A stretch of DNA of 64,000 nt from Cardiocondyla obscurior (Eukaryota > Arthropoda > Insecta > Hymenoptera > Formicidae), in the NCBI RefSeq assembly GCF_019399895.1, contig NC_091872.1:5774395-5838394 (forward strand), read 5' to 3'. The notes under the pieces are model-generated. The model was given only the letters and a program-made list of their open reading frames with translations, made no database searches and was not told the DNA's origin. Shown piece after piece: positions 12,021-23,839 of the stretch. Both the position numbers and the translations under genes were made by a program. Positions within the stretch are counted from its first letter, which is position 1. Each line of letters opens with the position of its first letter.

Positions 12021-12025
12021 AAGCC

Positions 12026-12063
12026 ATCGGAGTGCAGCGTAGAGATGCGACTGCACTTCCGAT
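12026..12063. other. short strong hairpin
   Basis: The arms ATCGGAGTGCAG (12026-12037) and CTGCACTTCCGAT (12051-12063) are complementary over 12 bp with a single bulged base, around a 13-nt loop. It could fold as RNA or as a DNA cruciform. It is shorter than a typical microRNA precursor, and its function is unknown. Confidence 0.5.
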
Positions 12064-12390
12064 CACTATTTTCTTCTTCGTTCGTCAAACGGGTCGTGAC
12101 AACTAAAAATAAAAAGGCGTCCTGATCTCTGTAATGCGTAACGTCCGTAGTATAAGTACGCATCAAAGCATACACGATACTTCGAGATTACAGCCTCACG
12201 TTGAACGATAAAAAATTTTTTTTTAATGCAAGCGTATAATAACAAGATAAAGTGAAATTGCAATGAATCGCGGACATACGTTTATAAAAATTAATATCCC
12301 ACGCGAGAGATTACGTTCCCGGGAAGTTTCGATAAGATCAATGCCGTAAGTAAGCTTTCGAACTCGAACGCTGTTACCATAGCGAGCAAG

Positions 12391-12438
12391 CCTCTTTCTT
12401 TTTTTTTTTTTTGATTTCTTTTTTTTTCTTTTTTTTCC
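12391..12438. repeat. T-rich tract
   Basis: Nearly pure pyrimidine dominated by T runs, with a second T run at about 12456-12465. Open frames read through it give poly-F or poly-K and are not credible. Confidence 0.85.
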
Positions 12439-12501
12439 GAAGTTCCGAGCGGGTTCTTTTTTTTTCGTACGAACGGGGAAACGGGGAGACGCGTACTCGG
12501 C

Positions 12502-12852
12502 ATGGGTCGCCATGCAAAACGGCTAATTGGTATGTTGCTACTGCGACCCCGTTGTATAAACTGCGCCGCCACTACGTTGGAATACACAATGCACTTTGAC
12601 CCCCTCGCGCGCGCCGCTCTCTTCGGCGCAGTCGTCTGCGTCGGCTCTGCTAAATGGGTCAACCTTATTTATCGCGGGGGAAATATGTACGTGGACATCG
12701 ACGATGAAACTCCAACGGCGGAGATCTCGTCGCAGGAGACAACGAGATTCCAGGTGGAAAGTTTTCCCCGGCAATCTCGCTCGCGCTCGATATGCATCCG
12801 CCAGTTCGAGAACTCGGCAACTTGGGTTTATAATATTTTAAGCTGTCCCTAG
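12502..12852 (+). other. 116-codon open frame, unassigned
   Basis: An ATG-started frame of 116 codons in a locally CpG-rich block. The opposite strand is also open over much of the same stretch, which is expected where CpG-rich sequence lacks stops. No domain, signal peptide or known motif was recognised. It lies about 140 bases from the foldback at 12995. I consider it more likely chance than coding. Confidence 0.12.
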
Positions 12853-12871
12853 ATTTTCAAAGTTGCCCTTT

Positions 12872-12900
12872 TCTCTCTCTCTCTCTCTATCTATCTATCC
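12872..12900. repeat. compound (CT)n-(CTAT)n microsatellite
   Basis: A run of CT dinucleotides passes directly into tandem CTAT units. Confidence 0.88.
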
Positions 12901-12994
12901 ATCTCTTTCCCTTCCGTTTAAAATATCCCGAGTCTTCTGCGATACAACTATATGATTTTGGAGCCGGTATCAACCGTGGAAACATTGCCCATCG

Positions 12995-13138
12995 TTCAGA
13001 GGAAAAAGTTACTTTGCAACTGTCGTAAAAATCGTTAATATAATTGACGTGTGCTCCTAAATTCGATCAAAATTAACAGCACGCTCCAATCATATTCACG
13101 AATTTTACGACAGTTGCAAGGCAGCTTTTTTCGCTGAA
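12995..13138. ncRNA. long foldback: hairpin RNA or MITE-like element
   Basis: The left arm 12995-13057 and right arm 13076-13138 are inverted copies of each other, about 63 nt each, around an 18-nt loop. The best-matching core is TTGCAACTGTCGTAAAA on one side with its exact complement on the other; several of the remaining differences give G-U pairs if transcribed. Weak complementarity extends a little further out. Two readings are open: a microRNA-like or other hairpin RNA, or a miniature inverted-repeat element that has diverged. The arm length is more than a standard microRNA needs. No known microRNA sequence was recognised. The orientation of any transcript is undetermined. Confidence 0.5.
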
Positions 13139-13159
13139 CGCGACTGTCGGTGTTTCTTT

Positions 13160-14860
13160 AGAGTAGCGCAGTAGTTAAGTAAGACGTTCGATCGAAAGAG
13201 TGACCGACAGATCGGTCAAATAAAATGGAAAATAGTCAAGAGTATAAAAACTCGTACTTATGAATGCGTGGTAAAGACGGATGTAGTCACTCCCTTTAGA
13301 ATTATACTATACGTAGACCCTCGACACCTTCCAGCTCGCTAAATTGCAATTTATAAAACTAGCTTTTACGAATTGAATAATTCAAGATCGCATTCTTGAT
13401 CTAAGTAACACGCCGCATTTTCGTAAAAGAAAACGAACGGGGCGGAGGAATTATCCATATAAATTATCATTCCCCGTTTTTATTACCGCCGTAACTTCCA
13501 ATGAGCAATGCCCGCGCAAACGCGAAATCGCGGGATTTATGCCACGGCATCGTCACGTCGACTTAAAGTTTCGAACAGATCATTTTCAAACGCCGTAAAT
13601 ATTACTCTCTTATTTCGCCCACGTTCGATACGAGAGGCATTGTCGACTGGGATTTTATATATTCTCCGGTATCGTCATATTTTGACCGTGCGCGACCGGT
13701 TTGCTCGTCCCGAACAAACTTGAACTCCTATTTATCTCGCGGAAATTTATTCTGAAACACCGACAAAGACGAGGGGGGAGGGTGGTTTCGCCGGCGCAAT
13801 AAAGCGACGATAAGTCGGCGCACGCCATCGGCACGAGTCGGCGAAATTTGCAGCTAAAACTTCGCGAAAGCGTTCGTGCATTCTCAAGCAGTCCCGAATC
13901 CGGACACCGTCCAACTTCGCCCGTCTTATCGCAATGCCGTTGACGTAATAGACATATTGATCGCCATATAATAATAAAACGAAATAATTCGCGCCGCAAA
14001 AGTAAGTTAAACGAAGTTATGCATTATTGCGTTATCTCTTAGTAGGTAGCTCCCTTTCGGTGGGATATTTCTTTTCACCACAAAAGGCACAGAGGGACTG
14101 TTTACAATTTTCGTAATTTGCATGCGACTGAGATTCACAGAATAAATATTAATGTATAATATAAAAGTAAATATTCATTTTAAGAGAGTTATCTTAAAAA
14201 TGCAGGCTCGAAAGTTTTTAATTAATAATTTTATTTTTTCTTTCACTTGAATCCAACTAATGTGATATTCGCGCGATAGAACGCCGCTGAATATGAGCCA
14301 GAATTTAGGGTATAATTCTTCTCGACTTTATCGCAAACGTTTACACGTAACGTCGCTCTTTTTGGCTCATCGCTTTCGCACTTTGCTACAGGGATTCACG
14401 AGCGAACGACTAATTGGTTTCTTGCGAAAACGTTTCCGTTTCTCCTATCCGTAGAATTGGAAAAAGTCGACAATGCATTGTCCGTGATTTGCATTTCGCC
14501 GTTATCGCGCCGATTTGTCACAGTTGCCATTCAATTTTTCGCAATTCTCGCATATTGACGTTTTGCGCGAAACGCAATACTCGATTGGAAAATATTTTCT
14601 AAATACGTAGTAGATACTCAGTTACAAAAGTTTTGCAAATAAAATCACAGAACTATTTCAAGCTGTTTATTTATTCCACAAAAATGACGATGTTGGTCAG
14701 TTTCTTCGCTCGAGTATTTGAGAAATATTCCGAGTTCATGTAGAACGCAAAAAAAAAAAAAAAATAACCGGTTAAATAATTTCGATATAAAAATGCAGGC
14801 TTGTTCGCGCTATATAGCGTTTACATCTGCAGTTCGATTTTCATTCGAAGATTGAACGAA
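13160..14860. other. non-coding DNA
   Basis: Mixed AT-rich and CpG-rich sequence with a GC-richer patch at about 13500-13940 that carries overlapping chance frames on both strands. A donor-like AAAA|GTAAGTT near 14000 has no clear acceptor partner. I see no gene. Confidence 0.6.
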
Positions 14861-14862
14861 CG

Positions 14863-14877
14863 AGCTTGCAGCAAGCT
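14863..14877. other. 15-nt palindrome
   Basis: AGCTTGC-A-GCAAGCT is a perfect inverted repeat with one central base. A direct repeat of GGATCT separated by TGTT follows within 15 bases. Confidence 0.6.
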
Positions 14878-14879
14878 GG

Positions 14880-17800
14880 ATCTTGTTGGATCTCGCAAAA
14901 ACTACGGTCAGCAGTGGTTTTGCCCTGTCTTTTTTTTTTTTTTTTTTAGACACAGAGCGAAACTCCTAGCATGAAATCCCGTGTCTGCAATTGAGTGACT
15001 GTACAATTTGCACTTGCCTCCCTGTGGCGAAGTTTAACGCTGCCGTCGCCGTTTTATTATTAATATTCTCTCAGCTTCTCTACCCGCCGCGTAGCAACAA
15101 AAATAATTATGTCCATTTTGCGGTTTTGGCCTGCATTCCCGAAACCGCCCAACCTCGAAGAATTTGAGAGATGTTAACGAAATTGGGACGAACGCGTCCG
15201 ACCGTGCAATAAATCATAATTCTTTATGATCTCGATGCGTCGCATAAAAGAGCGACTGGCTTATGTTGCATTTTACGCCACACATTTTTAAAGAATACGT
15301 GTCAAAATATAAATATTCCCTCATTAAACAGAAGGCGAGATAAAATTTAATTAATTTAATATCGTCGAAATAGGGCGGGGAAGACTAATTAAAATTAACA
15401 AGAACCAACGTGAAACACATTAGAAATTACTTTTGACAAAACAAACTTTTTGCGGAATGGTGAAAAATGCTGCTTGTTAAGATCAACAATGTTACGTGAG
15501 ACTTTTTTTTTCGATAAGCAAACAAAGAATTCAAGGAGCACAAATACGCAATTAAATTCGATCTATATTCGTGCAGATTTCCCTCGTGTATACATTCGGC
15601 ATTGAGAGAAGCTGAGATTTCGGTCGTGAGGGCAAACAAGGACCGGGGTGTAATCGCAGAGAGCGTCGGTGTATGATGCATTTAAGTTTCACGCGTGAAA
15701 TCCGCGGCAAGCTGCGAGTCAACAATGGCCCGCGCAGCGGCAGCTGGCATTACAAATTCGCGAAATTCTGCGTTATATAATACGGTCGCCGCGAGAAACT
15801 TCGGTCCGAGCTCAAAACGCAATCGCGCGGTTAGGGTTTTAATTAGCTTGTCCGGTTTCTCCGCCTTTTCGAATTTTATCGTGTTCCACGTTATAATTTG
15901 TCTCGCTCGAACGAAGTATCGCCGTACGAGCTTTCGACGATGACAATGTGACGGAAAGATTTATGCGCCGTGATCGCTCGACAGACGGCTCCTGAAACGT
16001 GTTCGGACACATTTGTCGCGCATTGACGTCTGATCGCTTTATGCAGGTTATTCGGTAAAATAAATAGCTTCAGCGGCGGCGGAGGAAATTACAGACCGGC
16101 GTAAACGGCGATACACACGCGCATTAAACGGAATAGTTTAATTATTAATATATTAATTACGGGAAAATGCAGATCTTATGATTGACAATATTGATGCGGC
16201 TCGATAAATATCCTTTGTGCACGGCGTCGTCTATCACTTTTGCGTTAATACAGCGTATCCGAAACCATTTTACATACATTTTAGATGCTTTAATTAATAA
16301 ATTATCCGCGTGGAGGGGAAACCTTTTATTTGGGTATCGATTTCAATCTAGTAACGAATTTATATCATTTGTTTACATCATTTACATTATGTAGAGCACT
16401 TCTGGTAATGATTGAATTAATTATTTGTGTGCGTAATACATTTTGATTTAACGAAATGAAATGCGATATTATAACGCGCACTTAATGCACACCACGTTGA
16501 TTTACAATAAAAATAGAATGCATGTCACACGTGTAAAAAAAAAAAAAAGTCAAATAACTAGTCTTTCTTTACTCCGCCACCGCCTTTATTTACGACTAAT
16601 ATATCCTACGGTTTATTTATAATACGTTTAATCTGTAAACGGCTGGGATAATTTATTACCTTTGGTTTTATTTCAAATTTTATCAGTTCACGCTCATTTA
16701 TTCGCGCCCACGAACGAATGTGATGTTAAATTAATTCACGGGCGTAATGTTTAATTAATTTATATCGAATAATACAGCTTAACGCGGCGTAATGCATATT
16801 TAATGCGTGTCGTAAGACGTGTGTATAATCCGACGTCTTCGAGGTAGAACAAACTGTGCCGTGCGAAGTTTAACGCGACGTACTGCTCGTGAAAGAAAAA
16901 ATTATGTTCCTAAGTACATACGCTAAAAGGTAGCGGGCGAAGAAAAAAAAAAAAAAAGGGAGAGTGACGCCCCGTAAATACACGACAATAAAAAGGGTGG
17001 TAAATTACGCGGGGTCGTCGCGTATGCACGTCGCGAATGCGCTGCATGCGAGAGGTGCATTTTGCAGTAACGCGTCCTGAATTCGCGCGCATCCAGCTTT
17101 AATAACGTCGCTGAATTTCACACTATCGTCATATTTATTGTCGGCAGTATTTACGATCGTAAAATAAGGCTGATAACTCGCTGGCGATAACGATTTCGAA
17201 GATATTCAAGGCAGATACAACTTCTAGAACGGTTCGCCGTTATCGACGGATCTATTAATTATTATTATAATTTTTTAAAAATTAATTTTGAGCCTCTTAG
17301 CGGCAATATTTAAAAAAAAAAGAAATAATGTCCGTCGTCACATATGATTTTTTGTCTTCGATTCTAATTTTCTATCAACAGCTTTTGGGAAGCCACGTGT
17401 TGTTTTAATCGGGCAGGTATGACGTACGCGAATAGGTACACGTATTTCTAAAATTCCTTCTAAAATAAACTCAAGACATGTCGGGACAATTTTCCCGGCA
17501 CGATCGCGAAAACGACCGGCGCGAACGTGGTGGAGTAATTGCAACGTGCGTATTTCAAACGGACCGTGTCGGATTTTAAATTATTGTGTCCCCTCGAAGA
17601 TTACACGGTCTCGCATACTGAATATTCATGATTAACAGCTCGTGATACGTTGGTGATTAACAAGAACGCGACATAATACAGACTCCTTTATGAATGCCGA
17701 CGCCGGCGTGGCGTACTTTCGTCAGTGATTAAAAGCGAGGACATTCGGCTTGAGGCGCAAGTAGCCTTCACCTTTAATTAACCTTTGCGTAGCGACGAGC

Positions 17801-18018
17801 AAAGTAACTTTTATCGCGTCTAACGACAAAAGGCGTAGGCTAGCTTCGCAATTATGATAAGCATAACAGCGATATTAAATTCTGTCTTAATCAAAGTAAT
17901 ATAATTCACCAGTGATCGCGACATTTAATTCACTAATAACTCCCAAAAAAAAATTTTTTTTAACGACTCGTAGCTATAAATAAACGTTTAATAAAAAATG
18001 ACAAATTCTTTTTCGCAG
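14880..18018. other. intron or intergenic DNA
   Basis: Contains a long T run near 14931-14947, an A run near 16944-16958, and CpG-rich patches near 15690-16100 and 16960-17100. Open frames of 60 to 84 codons are scattered on both strands without recognisable motifs. No gene was found. Confidence 0.6.
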
Positions 18019-18099
18019 GAAATAAATCCCGCGAGCTTTCGATCTCGGTTTAAAAGCCAGCGCGTACGCCCGGCATTAAAGTGGTTGAATAATTTTAAA
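18019..18099 (+). CDS. candidate 81-nt coding exon, family unknown
   Basis: The acceptor TTCTTTTTCGCAG (AG at 18017-18018) and the donor AAA|GTGAGTACC (GT at 18100) enclose exactly 81 nt. The first frame is open for all 27 codons and begins EINPASFRSRF, ending ALKWLNNFK, so the exon would be phase 0 at both ends and could be skipped without a frameshift. The peptide is basic and not recognised. No neighbouring exon was found. Splice-site pairs at this spacing occur by chance, so the support is modest. Confidence 0.22.
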
Positions 18100-18109
18100 G
18101 TGAGTACCG

Positions 18110-20300
18110 TTCGAATAAAGAAAGAACACTGCTCGTACGTTTAAACGAGAGCGAAATGGAATAACGAGAAGTAAATATATCTACGAGTCGAGAATGAAAA
18201 TGAGCAAGAGAGGAGTCGGTCGCGACGAACGAAATGTTAAAATATACGATAATTCCTTTAATAAACTATGTTCTTCCACCTTTTAGCGTCGTGCAACAAT
18301 TATTCGCTTTGCATTAGCACGCCGGGTGCACGCGAATGCGGTCCGTAAAAAATGCCGGATCTCACTCGTCGAGAACGAGCCTCTAGCGAAAGAGCCCATA
18401 CGAATTACGTCGCGCACATGAGAAGAACATATTGTTGCTACTGGGTGTGTAAAAGTTTACATTTTCCAGCTATGGATTCTCGACATTTTCCTTCGGTCCG
18501 CCAAGCTTCCTCGATTACTCTCAATAAAAAAAAATTTACACCGATTGTTTCGACTGCAGTTTAATCGTACAAAGTTTGATTGCAATAAGCATCAGCAGGT
18601 TAAATTTAAATTTAATCGACGCTCTTTACCGCTCGCGATTTCTTCCACACCCCGTATCTGCGGGTAAGGCATTTTCACAGAACGAGAATCGCGCGAGTGT
18701 CTTAATTACTTGGGAAATTCGACAGAGGCACGTACTTCTTATTATATTAAGGTGGACGCAATTCCAGCGAGCAGGCGCCATAAATGCAAAGTGTCCTAAC
18801 TGTGAAAGAAGACGGCTTTGCGAAAATGTGTGCCCGACGTTCTTTCCCTTGACGAGGGTGACCGGGGCTCGAGAGAGATTTTCTCTCGTTCATATACAAG
18901 ACACGCGTCTCCCCTACGTATACGTGCCGGCGGATCTGCACGCACGAGCGCGCGTATACGTTCTCGTCGGAGATGATGTCCGCGTTATACCCGCTGTTTG
19001 CACGTAAGAGGTCACGATTCTAAAAGCTATTCGGCGCCTGCAATTCCGAAGAAGCGAATAAATCTCGATACAAGAGCTCCTTGTTTTTTTTTTTAACTCC
19101 CGCGCGCTGAACATTTTTCAACAACTACGGTTGCACGAAATTTATCTGATTGATCTCTCGAGCCACGGTTAAAATAATTTTATTTCTAGCCCGTAAAGAT
19201 AAATATGCCGTCGATGCTTTTTAGGAGAGCCGGGCGCGAAACATCGCCGGATAGATTTTACACGATTATGTAAATTTTTTACGACACTTCGGCAAAGTTG
19301 GTGCGCCGCGGTACTATGTTCAGAGAGCTCTTACGAGACTGGACACGTGCGGCCGAGCCGCTACTTACTATGCGGTTTTCCGTCAGTTTAGTCGTTACAT
19401 GCGCATATTGCATTCTGCATTACAAGAAAAGGAAAGCTAATGTGATTTTAAACTGCAGATTTAAGTCGAGACAGCAAAGTGCAAATTTTACGCAGATTTT
19501 TAACCACTGGGCTTATTTTACTTACGACGGTAAAAGTTATTTGTACAACAATTGCAATAATTAATTATTACAAATGCAAATTAATTTAAAATTTTATATT
19601 TATTTGGCGTTGATAATTTATATATTAATATCAAATTATTATTCTTTTTGAAACAACGGTAGCGTTCATTGATAACTACTTAAATTCATAATTTTAATAA
19701 TTTACTTTAATATAAATTAGAATAATGCTTTTCAAAATTAGTTGTTATTTTATTTTGAGTTAATTTACTTGTTTGTACAATCTTTGGCTTAACTGAATTA
19801 ATTTTTTAAGCCACTGACTTAAAAAAGTTAAAAGAAAATTAACCTGCCTAGGCTCGATAATACGTAACGGAAAATGCACTAAACCGTAATGAAATACTTC
19901 TTTTCAAAAGAGGTTACAGCATACTTATAGAGATTCTCGAGACCTTACCATTATTTCTTTGTCTTTCTTTTTCCTAGCTGTTTTGTTATTTTTATTGTGT
20001 AGTACTCTCTGATCCGGCAGTAAGCTCTCTTTTCGTCTCTCTTTTCTTTCAAGAACTCAACTTTAAAGACCGAGTAATTAAAGAAAGGTTTTTGCAGTAT
20101 CACAGAAGGAAGTGTGCCTTTCGTGGTGAATAGCGGGACTCGTACTTTTTACGGAAAGTTTAAAGCCGGCAAATAATGCGTGTTAAATATTATCTGTCTC
20201 ATTTGTTTTGCAGAATATTTGCAACGAGTAATAAACGTGAATTAAGTACCTTAAATTAAAGCAAGGTAATTAAAATAAAACCAAAAAAAAACGTGAAAAA
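18110..20300. other. non-coding DNA
   Basis: CpG-rich at 18610-19020, then AT-rich. A strong acceptor (TTTCTTTTTCCTAG) near 19977 is followed about 45 bases on by a weak donor-like CA|GTAAGC. A second acceptor-like TTGTTTTGCAG near 20213 has no donor. No gene was recognised. Confidence 0.55.
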
Positions 20301-20343
20301 AAAAAATCTATACGTGTATATATATATATATATATTTCACGCG
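20291..20343. repeat. poly-A and (TA)n repeat inside a short inverted repeat
   Basis: A TA dinucleotide run (20317-20335) and an A run are flanked by CGTGAAA on the left and TTTCACG on the right, which are reverse complements. The flanks could extrude as a cruciform. No gene is attached. Confidence 0.6.
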
Positions 20344-20399
20344 AAGGGTTAATGCGAAGGGAGAAAACTGCCATTGTCATTGAAAATCATGCGGCCGTG

Positions 20400-20830
20400 T
20401 TTAGAACGGGGGCTTGCGATCTGAATGCAGACGGCTTTTAATTTCGATTTGCAAGTGGATGCACCCGGTCGAAGCGGGACAAGTCTAAGAGGATCATTTA
20501 AGATCTTAAGGCGGGCATGCGTCCCCCAAGTGACGAGGCATTTCGCTGAGCCTTTGTGCAACTTCTGGGACAACGCGGACGACGACGAGAGGCTGCCGCG
20601 TGAATTCAGAGTTCACGGAATGTACCCGGCGAATGGCGTGCATTAATAGTTCATTGTTCCCCCGCCGCTCCAGAATGCCTCGCGCTTGGGTACCCATCGT
20701 TATACGAACGCTCAAATATATGAGTACGCGCTCGTGTATACGAGGCGCCTACGAGAGAAGAATAATTGCATTACGCGGGGTGGGTGGGCGGTATCGCTAT
20801 TAATAATATCGTCGCTTAGCGGCCTGTTCT
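20400..20830. other. CpG-rich block
   Basis: A GC-richer patch with overlapping chance frames on both strands. There is no identifiable exon or promoter motif. Confidence 0.35.
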
Positions 20831-20839
20831 AATCGCCTC

Positions 20840-23270
20840 CGTAAATTTTTTGCGGACCGGCAATCGCAGCGAAACAAATAAATCAGCAGCCCCAGAGCTT
20901 CCACCGAAGCTTTAAGAACGGAATATTAATGGAAGACTTGAAATACAAGGAAGCTACGCGTTTGTACGATCGAATAAAGTGTTTTAAAAATAATTTGTTA
21001 ATAGCTCAATGTAAAAACTTGTTCCAACGTGTCGACGTCAAATAATTCATCTGAGATAACGTTGAATACCACCGCATTAGTTGAAACAGTCCCATGTGAC
21101 TATTATCACGAGTAATCCAATTTCGATAATGAACGCTCATCGTACATACACCTGGTTATACGTATATGTACATGTCATCTTTCAGTACCGTGGATTATTG
21201 AAACTTGTTCATGATTAATCCTCATGGTTATCCGTCTTACCGATAAAGATTCGAGTATTTTTTTTTTTTTTTTTAACATCGGCATACGGGTCGCCCTAAC
21301 CGCTCTAACGAATCATAAATTCGCTTTTAAATAGTTTTATCGCAAGACAGAGCACGCCAATTTCTGAGCATCCGACGCTATAGAGATGCGCTAGACAGAT
21401 ACGAGCGGTGGCGCGCATGGTATTCATTCTTCGCAGTGTCTGCAGCGTAATAAAGCGAACGGGAGAACGTAGACATAGGGCTTTCCGCCGATGTGGGGAA
21501 ACCACCGCGGGAGGAAAGAAGGAAAGTGGATAGGCATGAAAAGAGGCGCGCGACCTCGGCAACCGCACCCGCATCCGCGTGTACGTACGCGTGGAAATTG
21601 AAAATACTTTGCATAGCATCGCGACTAAGAGAAGCCTGCCGAGCGACGATCCGTGAAGCGTTAATCTCGAGAAGCGCGCCCGAAACCGAAGGATACGTAC
21701 ATAAATACCTTTAAAAGATGATTTTTCGTTGGGGAAAATTCTCAAACGGCAAATCCGATTTCTTAAATGTTTACGTTGATTTTAAATATGCAGATAAGTT
21801 GATTTTGTATAAGAGAGGCAGAGAGAGAAAGAAAGAAAAGGATTAAAAATTGCTCGTTAATTACGTAATACAAAAAAAAATACCTACTTTTATATAGTAA
21901 AAATAAATTAATTATTATTTATAATCTATGCTAATAGAGCGTGAGATTTAGGAATCGATTTAATGGTCTATGAATAAATTTCAAGCGCGCAATTATATAG
22001 GAAGATTAACTTTATAACATGAACTATGCTGCCTTATGGAATGCATGGAATCATGCGGGTGTACGATAAATTCTGAATTATACGAAGTACACCGAAATGT
22101 TTATTTTACGGCAAGTAGTAGCGCTCTGTGTCTCGTTTAAACGTTCGATAACGAGAGAAAATAACAGAAAACATTTTTTTTTAATAAAACTTTTGTGAGA
22201 AGGTTTTTTTTTAATTAAAAGAGCAAAAAAACACATTTAACTTTTAAACTGCGTGCAGAATTATGCGCTTTAAGAACAATTCACAGCGAACATATTTACT
22301 CCATCGTGTTAAATGTAATTGTTATACGTCGGAAATTATTCTGTATCTGTTTGTAACGATAGCATTTGCAGATAATTGGGATAAGAGATAAGCGCGAGTC
22401 CCCACCGAAATGCGGTTTTCCAACGAAAGACAATCTTGTCGTGGCTAGTCGGTCGGTTATCTCGACACGAATTTCCAAAATAGTTGTAATTATAACGTCC
22501 TCGAGGAGCATGTACGTCCGATAGAGGGATGCAGTAGGTGCAAGCAAACATGACCGAGATGATACTAACACTAGATAAGTACCTTCTATGCGCAAATTTA
22601 AATACAACCGTGCAACACATCGAAGAAAACGTGGAATTAAATAACTCGATAATTTTTCAATTATATCCTGCAATTCTTTATTAATAAAACAGAATGCTTT
22701 TACCTTTTCTCGCGTGCGCGCAAAATATAAAAAAAAATATCTATGGTTTAAAGAAATAGTTTGCAATCTCGTTGAAATAACTTCGATAATATGATGTATA
22801 ATCAGGAATTATACAGATTGAGACAAAAACGTTGGGGACCGTATGGACGGCGCGTGCCCTCGCAACCCCAATGTATCTTGCTCAGAGCATTGACCTACCC
22901 CAACACGGCGGTACACCATTGAGATGTTGCTCAGCTGCAGTCGCGTCCCTCGAAGGGCTGCGCGTTACGTCATTGCTCATGACCGACCGTAGCTGGCACG
23001 CGGCTTTGCCTTACGCAGACGCCCGCGTTTGATATATGCGCCCTACGGGTTCGAGAGTATACCGTTCGATATGCATACCAGCAGACTTTTTCTTTCCCTC
23101 CCCAAGTTTAAAAACTCCCCAAGAATAATTTCACGAAAAATAAGCTGCCGCTGTAGCACGAATTTTAGTTACAATTCTGCGGCGTTTGTCGCGAAATATT
23201 AATTTAATTTAATAAATTTTTTTTTTATTATCCTTTAAGGCGCATATAACAAATTCTTTACGTAATTTGT
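20840..23270. other. non-coding DNA
   Basis: Includes a T17 run at 21258-21274, a CpG-rich patch at 21400-21700 and another at 22830-23060 carrying a 66-codon frame that starts only at TTG. The - strand frame at 22296-22766 is 156 codons but also lacks an ATG start. No gene was recognised. Confidence 0.5.
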
Positions 23271-23272
23271 AG

Positions 23273-23722
23273 TTAAAGTAAACTCTGTTGAGTAGAAGTC
23301 GTGGAGGTTGTGATTGAAATAAATCTGATTTCGCTCAAAAATTTCCGCATATTCGTGTAAGTGGCAGTAACAAAATTCCAGCGCTTTATAAAACTTGACA
23401 AAAGTAAAGGTAGAATGACATTCTTGCTTTCGCGAACTACGTCAGGATTGAGAGAAAGAATCTTAGTTTGCGCAAATAATACGGGGAAACACTTTAGGGA
23501 GTACGCTCGGAGAACAATAACTATTAGCATACGCTTATTACTGATCTGAAATTTAGATGTAATCTCGACTGTAAATTTCCCAGCATATAAATCCCGATAT
23601 TTCACAATTCTGAATATCGCACCCGCAACTCCGAACTCGTAAGCTATTGAATCTCGATCCTTAATTCTCAGTACGAAACTTTCGCGGTCTTCAGCCTTTA
23701 ACACCGTCGCAATTTCTCTCAT
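23273..23722 (-). other. 149-codon open frame, unassigned
   Basis: A - strand frame that, unlike most long frames here, starts at a true ATG with A at position -3. The predicted protein begins MREIATVLKAEDRESF and ends in a T/S-rich tail. No domain was recognised. There is no splice-site support and no neighbouring coding signal, so it may be chance. It is one of the better candidates for an unannotated single-exon gene in the window. Confidence 0.15.
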
Positions 23723-23839
23723 TCTTTCCGTTAACTACAATTCGCGTTAATTGCAATTAACAAAATCGAGTGTGGCGTTATCTGTAGAAATTATTATTGT
23801 AACAATGTGTCGTATTTCGTTTGCGCATAATTAAGGCCG

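Noticed and set aside
19978..20023. Acceptor CTTTTTCCTAG followed by CAGTAAGC, 46-nt exon-like
   Set aside because: The donor is weak and the translation is only T-rich hydrophobic sequence; chance spacing is likely.
20931..20950. TGGAAGACTTGAAA, sharing the seed of the miR-7 family
   Set aside because: The match ends after the seed and there is no hairpin.
22296..22766. 156-codon - strand frame
   Set aside because: It starts at TTG, has no motif, and has no splice or neighbour support.
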